Positions 25,101 to 40,100 of a DNA stretch of 64,000 bases are shown piece by piece; position 1 is the stretch's first letter; each line of letters starts with the position of its first letter. This stretch comes from Oxyruncus cristatus (lineage: Eukaryota > Chordata > Aves > Passeriformes > Cotingidae): positions 124,001-188,000 of the forward strand of contig VXAY01002913.1 of assembly GCA_013399855.1 (NCBI GenBank). The letters are read 5' to 3'. The notes under the pieces were generated by a model. That model saw only the letters and a program-made list of their open reading frames with translations. It was not told where the DNA came from and searched no databases. Position numbers and translations under genes: made by a program.

Positions 25101-28100
25101 ACTGCCTATAACTACACTGAGTAGTGCATTCAAATCAACAGGTTAGGTTGATAAACCAGAAACAAAAAAAAACCCCAAACCATCAAGTACTGCATAGCAG
25201 ATTAACAATGGGCCAATCAACTGGTTGAATGACAGAAGTTTCAATTGTCATCAATCATCTGAATAAAATTATCTCACTCATCACATCATCAGAAATAGTT
25301 AATTCCAGTAGTCTAACACAGCTTCCGTTCCATAAAAATAAAACGGTATAGTTTCATTTTTATGTTAGTATGAAGATCCTGTCCTTCAAAAGCACCCTTG
25401 TTGTGATTTATGCAAATTCATAAGGGAGAGGGGAAATAATAAATAACAGAAATTACAAATAAAATAAAAATCACAGAAATATTATTAACAATAAGTAATG
25501 CAGTGAATAGAAAAGCAAAACATAAAATCAGATTAAAAATAATACTAATAAAAATAGCTCAGACATTGTTTTATGTCCTCTGAGATAGGCAATAGTAGAC
25601 AATGGCAATGTAGACAATAATCATATGATAAGACTTCCTGACACTGTTGCCTGTATTGCTTGATTATAACAGGCTTAAAATTGAATGTAAGCCTTTGAAT
25701 AGCTTCTGAGTTTTATGCTAAATTTAGAAAAAATATACTTTAAGAAAACACACAAAAAGGTTTTTACAGAATTACCAGTTGATAACTATGTTTTAAACAT
25801 AGCTTTAAAGCAAAAACAAACAAAGGAAAATATTAAAATAGAATCACCAGAAAATTATAATAAGTAATTTCTTGTAATTTTTTGCAGTTAGCTTCAGACT
25901 AAAAATCCCTGATCTGTGTGCCCCCATAGATACCTTCCAAGTATAGATTATTTCACTACAGTGCTGCAATGTGGTAAACAGCCAGCATAAAACCACATTT
26001 ATTCTGATCCATGATTGTACCGAACAAGGGTGATTAACATCAGGCAGTTGATTTCAATTATGGAATGGCCTTTTAGTTCACTCCTATATCCTCATCAGCT
26101 AAACTTCACAGAATCATAGAATACCAGTTTGGAAGGGTAATCTATTCCAACCACTCTTGTCAAAAGCACAGTCTAGACACAATGGCCCAACACCCTGTCC
26201 AGTTTTAAGAGTGTCCACTGTTGGGGAATCCACCACTTCCCTGGGGAGTTTATTCCAAAAGCTGATGGTTCTCATTGTGAAAAATTTTTTCCTTGTCTCC
26301 AGTCAAAGTGTCCCAGAGACTCATCACCCATCTTTCCCATGTGATTCCTTGTAAAAAGGAAATGTCCACCTTTTTTGTAGCCCCCTCTTTAAATACTGGA
26401 ACACAGTCTCCTCCAAGTCTTTTTTTCTCAAGGCTGAACAAACCCAGTTCTCTCAGCTCTTCCCCACATCAGTCTTTCCAGTCCTTTGATCAACTTTGTG
26501 ACCTTTCCCTGGAACCTCTCCAGCCTGTCCACATCTATTTTGTGTAAGTGGCACCAAAACTGAACATGGTATTACAGGTGTGATCTGACAAGCGCTGAGT
26601 GGAGTGGAATAATTCCTGCTGGTTGATACAACCCAGCATCTGGGTTGCTATTCTCAGTTCACTCATACTGAGCTTATTGTCCACCAGGAGCCCTAGGTCC
26701 CTTTCCACAGAATTGCTCCCCAGCCAGGTAGATCCCAGCCTGTTCTGCCCTCCTGGATTAAGTTTCCCCAGGTATTGCGCTTGTGTTTGTTGAACTCAAG
26801 ATTCTTGTCAGCCCATTCCTGCAGCCTATGCAGGTCTTCCTGAAGGTTGTCTCTCTCTTACAGAGTGTCCGCTTCCCCACTCAGTTTGGTATTATCAGCA
26901 AACTTTGTCAGGGTACACTTTATGCCATAATCCAGATCACTTCAGAATATATTAAGCAGCCTTGGGTCCAGTATCAATCCCTGCTGGACCCCACTTGTAC
27001 CAGGTTGCCACCGTGAAAAGGAGCTATTTACTATCACCCCTTGAAACCTCCTGTCAGCCAGTTCCCTACCCACGGCATGGAACACTTGCCCAGACCATAA
27101 CACACCGGTTTCTCCAGGAGAATGCTGCGGGAAACCTCATCAAAAGCCTTGGAGAAATTCAGGTAGTGTCCAGTGATGGCCCCACATCAACTAAGCAGGT
27201 TACTTTGTCACAGAAAGCAAATCGGTTTTTCAAGCATGATTTCCCCTTGGTAAATCCACGCTGGCTTTTACCAATCACGTGCTTCATTTGACTTGTGACA
27301 GCCCCCCAGGATAGCCCTAACTTGCATAATTATAGTAAGCTAGAGGTTTGTCTCTCCTCTTACTCAAGTACAATTCTACAATTCCCATCAGCTTCAGCAG
27401 TACCTGGATTCATTCCTCAGAAGAGGATCTAAATACTACATACAACTAGGAAACTGCCCTCAAACTTCTTTTTCCTCTTCCTTCCCTTCCCCTCTTCTGC
27501 TTCTCAGGATTAGCACTCCCAAGCGCTGCTGCTAGGAAAAATTTTTATATGGATTTTATAATCATATTCTACAGAGGGAATTGGGTTTACAGCGTTCCAT
27601 TTCAGCCCTTTAAATCCCTTTCCCAATTGCTAGTCTTTCCTGCACTGACCTTGAAGACACTTCACAGGAAGTTCACACGTTCAGAAGAAATACTCTGCTT
27701 CCCCAAGCAGGCCATGCATTTTAAGAAGTAAAACACATCAGGTTTTAATATGGGAATTTGACAAGCTGTTACCATGCAAGAGAACCATGCACTGCTGTTA
27801 TCACAGAGATATATCAGGAGCAGTTTGTTCAGGAGGAAGCACTTCAAGTTTATACTGCTGAATCGTCCAAAACAAGTAAATGAGTGGTTGGTACAAGTTT
27901 GGAGCAAAGGTATACACTAGAAAAGACAAATCATTGCTCTCTGCTCTTGAGCTGTCTGGGTATTAAGTCAGTTCCTGGCACACTGAAGACAGTGAAAGTC
28001 TGCTGCATTTTCATAAAATTAACCTTCTACATGGAGAGAATATCCAAAACATTTTTTTCATTATATCACATAAAAGGAAAACTACTCCAGAAATAGAGGG

Positions 28101-31100
28101 TAACATTTTTCCTAAGCACATGACACAAAAGCAACAGGGTGACAGTTTGGCAGAACCACATCACACCAACTTGGAGTTTTTGGGACCTGAAATAGTACCT
28201 AAATAAAATCACATGAACAAATAAGAGTTATCTATTTTTTAACTCCGAAAGATATCAGTTAGTACCCTTTTCTGTTTTTGAACCAATTGTTCCAGTTCTT
28301 GTTCCTTTGACAGCAGCTTGCACTCCAGCTCCTTACTGTAGGACTGAAACCTCTCTGTGTCCTGCAAAATTCAAAGAGGAAATGAATTAACAGAACAACA
28401 CAATTGCATCAGCAGAGGGAGAGAAAGAATCAGGCATGAAAATAATAGACAGGCTTTCCACAGTGAAAATAATGAGATAAGGGTAGAACTCAATTTAGGG
28501 ATGGTATCACTCATGAATCAAGATTCTGAGCTTCTGTAAACTGGTGTAGCCCAGCAACTCCAAAGCCTGCAGTTGCTACGGAATGTGCTGATTGCACATG
28601 AGTAGGCATCCAGTCTACAAAAGCAGGCAGAATTCTTCTATCTTAGGCACGAGCCTTAGGAGCTCAGCCAATCTAAATCAATGAAGCCAGAATGTATCCT
28701 CTCATTTCCAGCCACACACCCTTATGCTCCTGTACACTAGCATTAATGTTCATCGATTGCAGCAGTGAGCTGCTTCTGAGAGCTGAACAAACAGGGGGAA
28801 AAAACAGCAATAGAATGAATAGATTTCTGCACATTTGTTTTCCTTAACCAGACACTGCTGGCACAGAGAAGTGATGAGAATTCACCAGTGGAAACAACCT
28901 GGACAAATGTATTAAGGAGTCTTATGGAGTCATACTGTAACTCAGATACAAGATATCAGGTTTGACATGGAAGTACAGGATACAGTACAGCAGCTCAGGT
29001 GGAAGGTAAAAAGAAACAATACCTGCCGTGTTTAAAATCCATCACTAACAACAATTTGCCACAGATGTTCCACTGGTATAAACAAGTGATTGGGGCTTCA
29101 AGTTCTGCCTTTCACTTTGCAATTACATCAACCTGTCCATTATTTAAAAATCCTGCAATCACTAGGAACTCACAGTCATATATGGAATTACTCCTTCAGA
29201 CACTACCCAGCTGAGACAAATTGTGAGACCTCCTCTGGGTAAAATCAGGTTCCAGCAGTACGTATCAACTGAGAAACTGTCCTATTCCTCCACAATAGGC
29301 TTCCACTCCTCAAGGTCCCCAGGAAAATGCTTCTAAACAAAAATAAAAATTCCCTCAAGACAGCAGTCGTTCTTACATGCACTTGCCCTTCAGCAGTACA
29401 TGTAATGGGGTAATCAAATGGATAATAATTGGCTTCTTCTGTGGAAGAATATATATCCAAGTGAGAAAGACAGAGTAACTGCCCCTTTTGTATAACCTTC
29501 AGTCAGCAGGGTACTAAGTATTGTAAATAGCTACAATTTGTACTTATTTGCATCTTACCAATTTCTTTAAATGTATTCTTCAAGAGCTGCTCTTCATTCA
29601 AGCTATAATAATTTCCCCTTTATATGGCATCAATGCATCTCTCCAGGCTGTAAAGTCTTTGTAAGACTTTGCATTAGAGAAAGAATTTAACAGCCAGATC
29701 CCCCAGATCCCAAATTAGTCATGCAAAGAAACAATACTTCTTGAGTGTCTGGCAACCCTTAGTGTGAATGCTGACTACACTGTAAATAGCTTGAGTGGGA
29801 AGGTTTATTGAAAATGCCTGAAAGAAATGGCTTTTCCTCAAATATACAACTAATTAGGAGATTCAATAATCACTGCTTACAGAAAAGTCTTTGTTGTTTT
29901 AGAGGTTTCACTACCACTTCAGTTGTGGGGTATTAAGAGAATATAAATTATTTTTTCCACAAAACTGCTGTCAGGCAAAGTTGCAAATACATTTTATCCT
30001 TCAGCTGATGAACAAACTTTATATAAAAGGTTCATCTCACTCAGCGCTAAAAACTGCTCTCAGCTATGAACATAAAAACCTTAAAAATTTGAGTCAGGTT
30101 CATTACTGTGTGAGGCAAGTAAAAAGAATGATTCCTTAGACAGCTGACAAAAGCACTTTTTTTTTTTTATGGTCAGGAAACAAAAAATACTTGGTATATT
30201 TACAGGAAAAAAAGGAAGTTTTAGGTATCATATTTGATTGAGAATGGAAACAATAACCACTATTTTGGCAACATTTTGTGTATCGTGTTGCTGAAACCCT
30301 ATACTGGTTTCATTTATATGGCTCATGCCAAGACAACAAAAAGGCGTGAGCCAGTAACCTCATGATGAATTGTGCCAGGCCACCCAGAGCAACTGTGGAA
30401 CCTCCAGCATTTCAATACTCAAAACTAAACTGGACAAGTCCCTGAGCAACCTGATCTAGTTTGAAAGTTAGGAGTTCCAGAGGTGCCTTCCCACCCATGA
30501 TTCTAAAATTACTCTTTCCTGAAGCATACTGGAAGTTCTGGTTAGTTTCCTTGTTTTACAAGAGAAAGCAGGACAGAAAAATCCAAAGAAAAGACTACAA
30601 ATGCAGTAGAGGAGATTTAAAGAAGCCTTTGCAAGAAAAGGGAATTCATTTTCAGGTGTTCTGGAGGCACCATGGCAGTGACTTAAGAATCTGACCTATT
30701 TGCTAGTTTTCAAATAGCTGTGGTGGTTTCAGAAGTTACCATCACTTGAACCATCTCTTGTTGCTCTTCAGTTTGAAGCTGCACTTAGTTTGAAGCTGCA
30801 GAGACTGGATCAGTACAAAAGCAGCTGCGAGTGAAAAGATGCTTTTTCTTATTCTGTTGTGAAACACATTTTGTGGGCTTTGACACCCAGAAAAAGTACG
30901 AAACCACTGAAAGGGGAAGCAGAATCCATGCCCACAATAACAAAGAGACACTCACTTTCAACAGAAACTGCTCCTTCTCCTTTTTGATTTGCTGTTCCAT
31001 TTCCTCATAGAGGTGTTGAATTTCTTCATCATAAGCAGCAATTTTCCTAACAAGAGATAAAAGTACAATGACCGGGTCTTAGTAGCATTACTTCAAGTCA

Positions 31101-34100
31101 TGGCTCACATTATAAACTGAGCTCCACATTTCTGCCTTAACACAGGTCTAGTGTCAAGGAAATAGGAATTTTTGTGCAGCAACATTCACAGATTTTATTT
31201 TTCTCTTGTGGAAGGAAAGCCTCAACAGTTCAAAAGCTGATATAAAGTTACACATCTGATGTTGCCATACAAATCACCTGTTTGCTACGCAGTTATAATG
31301 ACTACTAAATCTTACGTATAAGGAACAGAAAATATTAAGAATATCAGAGCCTAAGTTTGCCAATTAAAAGTATTTTCACTGTAGCTTCATTTCTTTTTAC
31401 TCTGGAACTGCATTATTACCCATTCAAGAGCACTGAATGACGTACTTCTATCATGTCTAAGAAACGTTAGCTAGAAGAAAATTCTTGAAAGACCTTCTTG
31501 AAAGCTGCCTTGCTGCCTCTCTGACAGCTTTGCTGAAACAAATTTAAAAAGCCCAGATGAGGAACAGAAATTAATATGCTGTGCACAAGTGTATGTGACT
31601 GTAGGAAAAAAGTACTACCAACAAAGTTAACTTTTTTTCCAATAGAATTTTGCAATTAATATCACTGCAGTTTGATACGTGAAGGATTACATTGAACAGT
31701 GGCTTTAGCTTGGGCAGAAAAAATTTAACCATTGATAAGGAACAAGACATCTGCTTTGTTCTGCTACTATTCTATTCTACTATATTATATTCTCATCATT
31801 AATCCTGAAGCGGAAAAGCAAAAATCACTTTGTATCAAACTCAGGGGACATCTTAGAAAGATTATTAATAGAGATTAATAGGGTCTTTATACGACATTAC
31901 TGTATATTCCCCCATATTCTTCCTGCCATGGATCTTCCTTGAGCAATCTGCATAATGAATCTTTTACAAGTAAAATACATAATCTCCATGGGTATTCACA
32001 TCAGTAAGAGCAAGACAAAAATATACAGTAGAAAAAAAAAACCCACAATATTAATTTCATAATCAGGGTATCTATTTCTTTTTTCCTCAATGCTCTACAC
32101 ATTCTATGTTTTCATTTATTGAAGGCCTGGTTCTCTTCTCAGTTAGAGCAAAGCAAATTGGAAAGACACTTCAAAAAATTTACCTAATCTAAGAAGAATA
32201 AGCAAAACCAGAAACAAGTCTTTCCTTCCCCCTTTCAAACAACAGAACACTTGACACCATCAGATTGCATTTTCAGTCACAGGTAAAAAATCTGAGGGGA
32301 GACATTTTTTCAGGATTTGCAGCAGCAATAAACAAATGTCACAAATTTGAGGAAAACCATGGCTGTCACTTAGACTTTTTAAAACTCTGACCAGATGAGA
32401 TAAGCAGCCCAGACAAGGGCCTCTTCATTTGACTGCACCACTTCAAAAGAGATTACCAGAAAATCCAAAAGCTCTTTTTGCTGCCTGACTCCCCTCACAT
32501 TATGAGGATGGGTTGTGTTCTGATCTTAAATTTTATTTTCTTCAAAATACGAAAATGTTTCATGAGAAATTAGCACTCGTCAATGGAATAAAATTAACAC
32601 AAATTCATAAAGCAATAAAAATTACTTAGAAAGGTATGGCAGAGATGCTAAGATCATATACCTACTGTATTCATGCAGTGTAATGTCACATTGACCAGGG
32701 TTAGATTATGTACTGAAAAACCCTGTAACTTTGCACAGGCAGAACACATTGCACAGCAGTCAGTGTTTCCATGGGAATCATAAAGATTTTCTTTGCTTCT
32801 GCGTGACAGGGAGAATAAGTTTAGTCCCATATTATGAAGCTGCTGATTTAGTTATTCCTTTCCTCTTGTGTGTTTGGAAGCAAAGGTTATGGCAGCATCA
32901 TCAAGACTACATCCAGGAGACACTGCTGGATGTAGGAATCTTTTTAGTTGGTCTGGCACATAAGCACATGCCATTCTGCAGACTGAATACTCCCCAAGCC
33001 TTTTATTCATGGCTTACCATTCTTAACTCTGATCAAACTAAACAGAAAGGGAAAATAATATCCTGTTGTAATCAAAAGTGTAACACAATAATAAGTAACA
33101 TAACTAACTAGCAGCAGAAAAAATAATCCAATACATTAGCTGGCAAATATTCTCCACATATAATTAGGGGGAAAAAACTGAAGCCATAAGGGTATATCAT
33201 TGTTATGTGAAAAATACAGCAAGTTTTGATTAAAACTCTATTCTCTGGGATCATCCCATCTAGTTTTATTTAACACACTATTGTGTAGCTTGAGGAATAT
33301 TTGATAATGTGATCTTTTTCCAGTAATGCTGTGGAAGAAACAGATGGAGACAAAAGGAGATGGAATGTAACATGAGTTCACTAAGTTCAGATGAGAGTTC
33401 AGGATCAACAGATTCACAAGGGTTTAATTTCTGCTCAATGTAGCTGAAATGTGAATTGTTCTTTCTCCTTAAAAATCACAGTGATTTGTGCACACTGTGC
33501 ACTAATGTTCTGAGATGCTGATTCTCCTCTTCCACAAAGATTGACTCTGACACTGTCCCATGCTAAGCCCATGAGAAGACAGTTCATCCTTCCACTTCCC
33601 CTTAATACTTTTGTTTATCTTCTCAGTTTAGAACTAGTTTGAAACACAGCCCACGTTTATACTAGGTTTTTCTTTCAAATGCAAAGCACAGCAGCAGACA
33701 GAGCTAATGGCAGTTGAAGATTTTATCCATTTCAAGAAAAAGCTCTTTCTCATCTCTTTTAAGCTTACTTCTATCAGTCTTACTAAATGCCCCTTGGTTC
33801 TACTGCCAGGGATTTGAAGAATAACAAGGTCTGTCATATCCCACTCCATCCCTAGCCTCCTTATTCAAGAGATCCGACCTTTTAAAAATAGCTCTCTCAG
33901 AATAGCTGTTCTGTTCCTTTAACCACTGAGTTGCCATTCTCTGTACTCTTCTTTATCCCACTATATTCTTCTTGTGTTGGAGAAATCAGAAGTTCACACA
34001 GTACTAAGATTCCATGTAGTGGCAAAACCATGCTTTGTCATGTGCTCAGTACCCTCCCTGATAATGCACAGCAGTTTACTGGGGTCTTTGGGCTGCCACT

Positions 34101-37100
34101 GCACCGTGAAATGATGATTCCAGGAAGCTCTCTGCAATGACCCCAAGTGCTTTCTCTGGAATTGTAAGTGCCCATCATGCAAGCATGACTTTATTTTATC
34201 TTCCTTACAGTCATCTACTGCATTTTTGCTCATTTAATACATCACCATATTATTTAAAAAACACTACTGCTAAATTTAAGAAGCCATCTAATTTTAAATT
34301 AGCACTTAAAAATAAATTCGAATACCAGAAAATCAAGCAGAACTAACTTATCCTGGCAAAGAAAAATTATATCCACAGAATTGCATTCTGTTTAGATTTT
34401 AAAAACCCTTTTTCTTTTCTTTCTAGATTAGCCTGCACTGTCTCCCATTTGTGGTGTATTTGCATGTTTGTGTACTGAGAATATATGTTCAGCCTCACTA
34501 CTGCCAAGACCTACAAACAGGACAGCATCAGCGTACTGTATGTATTGAACCAGAACAGGAGGAAATCCCTGAGTCTCTTAGATCATGGGATTCAAGTTCA
34601 GGAATGAAAATATGCATGTGGGAAAGCTCCAGAAGAAAGGACAAAAAGCAGATAGAGAAGAATGTCATGGAATGACAGCACAGATTGTCACAGCACAAAG
34701 ATCCCAGCATAAGCACATGAAGCTTCTCAGGGCATCCAGGATAGGGAAAAAAGGACCGGTTTAAGACAAAAGTCCAGCCTACATCCAGGAAAAGAGACAA
34801 AAGGCTGAGAGTAGACTGTCTTAATACCTAATGACTCATGGAGGTGAGTCAGAAAGGAAAGATGAAAGATCACATTATTCACATTCCCTTTTCAAAGGCT
34901 ATTATTGTCACCAATCAAGAACAACCCAGGAGACATCATAAGACCTCAATAACCAGCATGCCCTATCTTCTGTGACCCCACAGTAAATGCCTGCCAGCAT
35001 GTTAGTGCTAATAAGTATGTGGTTATTAAAAAAAATAATTTTTCCCCTTTATGTGGTCTTGTCTCAAGCTTTGCTCTTATTTGTACATGGTTTCAAAGAA
35101 AAGAAGTTTTTCATCCCCACCGTTACTAAAGACAACATTACTACTCTGACTCCTTCCAGCTATTGACTACAAACAAAACAATCTATTTGCTGAAATTAGA
35201 GGTGTTGTCGGGATCAACAAAAAGAAGAAATTAGCTAAACCCTGTTTTTACTACAAAAGTATAAAAATCCAATGCATTTTTAAGGTAGAGATTTCACATC
35301 AGCCACAAAAGATAATGCTAATGCATTCTCTGTGAATCTCTGTGCTGATCACAGCTATTCATTCAGTTCCAAAAAAAACACTCAAAAAAATCCCAAACAA
35401 AACCACAAAACGAACCCCTCACCACACATGGCAGTTAATAATCTCTAGTCTAAAAGAGACTCTGTACGCTGTTTCCAATGGACCAGCTGTCTGAAGGCTA
35501 AAACCACACTTAGATGAAAATGCTACTATCAATATAAACCAATTGTCTTTAAAGACCATACAGTTTTAGGTCTTTTTCTTCTTCATAAGCCTTGTCACAT
35601 CCTCAGAATAGCCAGGAGAGTGCTGAACAAATGAAGTAAATGTTCCACAATATATTCTGTAAGAATCTGAAATTCAGAAGTGACACTTCACAATAAAAAT
35701 ACACTGGAACTTCAACTATAATCATTATTTTGCATTCTGTTTCAATTTGGCATAACAACTTTTTTCCCCCCAGGTAGGTACATATTACAGGGTGATCTGT
35801 TAATTTTTCATTCTTATATATTTTTATATATATGCATGTTATATATTTGTTTATATATATATGTTTACATATAAAACAAATACATATTATTTACTATATT
35901 TCATAGGCTTGCTTTATAGATATATATTTGTTAACTTACATTTTCACTAATATCAGTACTTTGTGCTGTTTTAACATCTTAAACCTCCTATGTTTCCGGC
36001 CAGTTAAGCTAGATTTATAGCTTTTCTGTACGCAGGGTTTTCAAAGCACACAGACAATTTACCAGATTTACTGGTAAATCTGACTGTCCTCTGGAATCAA
36101 ACTGATTAACTAGATTGGAATTGCTTAATATTGTCTTAAAACTTCAATGCAATAATAGGCATCTGCAAAAGAATTTCAGTCAACAAAATCTGTTAACTGG
36201 AAGAGAAAAGCTAATTTCATCCAGTTCTGCAATACGAATAATTTTACCAGTACTCTTCATGACTAATAAAATATTCCATAATGGGAGCTCTTGTCCTCCA
36301 TTCTCCACTGAAATACCTTGATTACTTCAGAAGTCCAAATAGTAGGTAAGATAGTTGTAAAACTACACAAACAGTCCAACAAAGAGAAGTACTAACTTTT
36401 TTAGAGCGCATTCCAACTCATTCTTCTCATTATCTGCTTCTTGGAGCTGGGAGAAAATTCTGACCAAGAGCTCTTCAAAATTGGAAAGTAAATGAGGTTC
36501 ATCTTTTCTTAGCTGCAACCAGAGTTGCTTCACATCACTCTCACTGAAAGTAGAGATCATAAAGGATTCATTAAGAGAGAACATTTCTCCAGCTGCAATA
36601 AATGTTCACGTTTCTATCCTAGTAGATGGAGGCTTAAGGGCATCACTAGTCAGAATACAAAACTTATTAAAAACAAGGGCTACTTGCCAGATTTTAAAAG
36701 GATGAAGTGGATGGGAAATGATGGAAATTGCATGTATTCAAAAAATGCATCATAATGTATGGCTGTTCATGGCTGCAGATTATCACAGAAACTGCTTGTT
36801 TAGTGGGTGCCCTGCCAGATGCTTCATCTGTACAGGAATGGATAAGAAAGGAGACAGATGAGATACAATGTGCCATCCCATCACTTCTATTAGAATTTAA
36901 GAGGTTTCGTGAATCTACGGCGAAGGGGGAAGTGCAAAAGCTAACCAAAACCCCTTCCTCATGAGTTACTTAGACATGTTAAGAAATTTTGTTTGTACTG
37001 ACTTCTTTCATTTTCAACACATTTTGATTCTGCTGTGAGTCTGCTACAAAAATCAAAATAAAACATTTTGAAATTTCAATTTAAAAATTTACCAAGATAA

Positions 37101-40100
37101 TGTTTTGTTTCCAAATATGTTCAGCAGATACTGGAAAAAAGATGCTCTACTGTGAACGACAATGGGTTTTCTAATACTTTGCCTACATTCTCCTGAAAAA
37201 CTTTTTTTGTTTGGTTATTCTTGACTCACTCTCTTTCATGTGCATTGTAAGCCTGAACCTAGCCAGCAAGGAGTGCTATATTTAAAGGATAAATTGAAGA
37301 TAAGGATAGAAAAAGTGGGTGATGAAAATCTCTTTAAAATGAAAGCCTTTCAGGATGACTGACAACCAACTGTTACGCGTAACAGGCAATCAGGTGAAGA
37401 GAAAGACTGAGGAGCACTCTAATTTCATGGTAAGAATCACTGATGTATTTCTTAAATATTCCTACCATCTGTGCTCCCATTTTTGCTCCATGCTTTTTTT
37501 TTTTTGTTCTAGAACATTCCTTGTGATTGAACAAAGAATGTCAGGCCTATACACAAAAAGAGGTTTTACGTTCCATGTTTCAGAGCGAGCCATCCTGGCC
37601 CTGGAAGAGATAGTGTTATCAGAACAATCACAACATGCAATTATGCATGAAGGGGAGAAAAGGCAGAAAACCAGGAAAAAACTTCCTTTCCTGTGGTTAA
37701 CTGGTGTACTTTAAATACAGGCCAAAAAAAAAGCAGTCATCATGCATTGTTTGATTGAAAATTGGTGGTATCTGTGGATTATATGCTAATTATGTTCAAA
37801 ACCCATGACACAAAGTGGTATAGCTCTCATATGGCAGAAGAACAAGTTTCATGTACTTGGAGTACAATAGTTTTGTTCTTGGAAATCTTGGTTAAATGGT
37901 ACTTTATCTAACAACTAAGAAAATGAATTTTTTTAAGAATCACTGTGTTACTGAGCAGTCTTGGTTCTCGTTATTTACCTTGGATTCAATTAAAATCAAA
38001 CCCAGGGATTAATTGTAAAAAAATCATGCAATTGATTACTATTGCTGCAAAGACTCACTCATTCAAAACCTTTTTAGCTCCAAGCCGCTCCATCAGATTG
38101 GAGAACTGGAATTCTTCATCCTCATCATCACCCATGGTCTCTCTGCATATAACTGGGCAGGCTGTCTCGCCTTCTGATTGCTGCATCATGTCATTTTTTA
38201 AAGCAATCTGCTCCAAAAGAAACTGGCCTAAGAATTAGAAATTACACACATTAGCATTTTCAGAACTCAACTATAAGAATCAATGTAATACTAAACATAA
38301 TAAAGATCAAATTTTACAGTAAGTATAATTTGTGAGGGAAACACCTACACTTGCTTACGAGCAGAGTATGATGAAACAACAAAAGGATAAGGTATGGCAA
38401 GAGATCTCTTGAGTTCTGTGGCTGACTTGTGCCCAGTTTAATGTCTAACCTCCAGTAAATAACTCACCTCAAAATTCACAAACCTAATGAAATAATTCAT
38501 ATCTCCATACAAAAAAAAAGAGACATAAATTATGGTAACAAGCACTTCATACATTTGTGGCCACATTTCTTGATATGTTTAAATAGATGTTTGGAATCTA
38601 AAATAACCATAGCATCGGTACCAATAAAATGTACATCAAATAAAATTTAACATTCTTTTTAATGCATGGCCTTTTGAAGGCACATTTCAAATTCCTATGG
38701 TAAATTGCATACAGAAAGCTACATTTTTATTAACAGTAGTTGTACAGTGAGGATGCAGAAGTGAAATTGCCACATGAATAATCAATACACTTGTGCTCGG
38801 TTGAGGCAGACCAGATACATTCCATCAAGTTCTAAATGTGCCAGCTACTTTATTTGAGTATTTGCAAGTCAAAATTTTGAAGGAATCTAGGCAAAGAGGA
38901 TATGCAGAGGATTTTTTGTTATATTCTAAACACCAGTATAGAAGTTACCATAGACACAAGAAAACAGAAATACTGGTGTGGTTTTATGGTCTTATTAACT
39001 CCATCTTGCATTTTTATTCAGAGCACCCAGCAGAGAAAGTTGACAACAGAATATGTTGCAAAGAAAGGCTACAGTAAATTCCAGATTTAGCACCACTTAC
39101 AAATATGAACAGGATTCTCCCATAATAATTCATGCAGTACAAGTTTTATCCAGACATTACTCTGCTTTCTCCACTCTCTAGCTCTCTATAGCAGCCTATA
39201 TCTAGTACAGCTTCTGCTTCTACTAGGAATACCATCATTATCACCTAGCCAAATGTAATGCTGTGTAGAAGGTTAAAAATGTACCATGCTTTACACTGTC
39301 TATCCTTATGTCTTTTGTGAATCTTATATATATGAGTTGTGACCATGTCCTTTGTGTGCTTGTGTGTGTGCATGGGTGGGTGTCTCTGGGATACACGTTT
39401 ATCTTCACTGCCAGTTGAACCTGCAAACAGGAGAGCAGTGGCCACATTCACCTTGTTCTCTGGACTGGGCTCCAGCACCTGAGCAGAAGCAATCTCCAGC
39501 ATCTGGAGCTGCTGGAGATGGGACCCACTTACAACCTCACTTAATAAACAGTTTTAGTTTTGCAGGGAATATTTATGAAAATAATCTTCAGTTAACCTAA
39601 GAAATATGTATAATTTACTGGTGAAAAGTAAAGCAGTAATACATTATTTAATTTTTAAATAATGGCAATGTTCAGATTAAACCATACTCCATTAAGATAC
39701 TTGATCTAGCTCTACAGTGGAAGAGGTGGGACATGAGAGAATTAAGATTTCAAACAACTGGTGATTTAAAAGCAAAAATGAAGGTCCTATTTCCTGGACC
39801 TAATATATATATATATATAATATCATATTATATAAATACTATAAATAAATAGTATAGATACACAGTATTTACATTGGGATTTAATGTTTCAATTCATGCA
39901 TAGAAGACATTACATTTTCTAGAGAAAATGCTAAAATTTAAGCACAAAATTGATTTTGCATAAACAATTGAACACAGTCTCCCTAACATTGTCATCTTAT
40001 CTGGAATGTCACAGCTGGAGACAAAACAACCCTGTAGCAAACACAGAAAACATGACAGTAAGAGTGCTGCTGCAAAACAGGCAATTACAAAGAACTTATC

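Larger units (their letters stand above)
31047..36396 (-). other. Intron after coding exon 4
   Basis: About 5.3 kb. It contains an old CR1/L3-like fragment (about 33650-34160) and a TA-rich block (about 35810-35930). Open frames of up to 126 codons here lack any family match. Confidence 0.8.

Noticed and set aside
32731..33111. 126-codon plus-strand frame inside an intron
   Set aside because: Antisense to the gene, no domain, ordinary intron composition.
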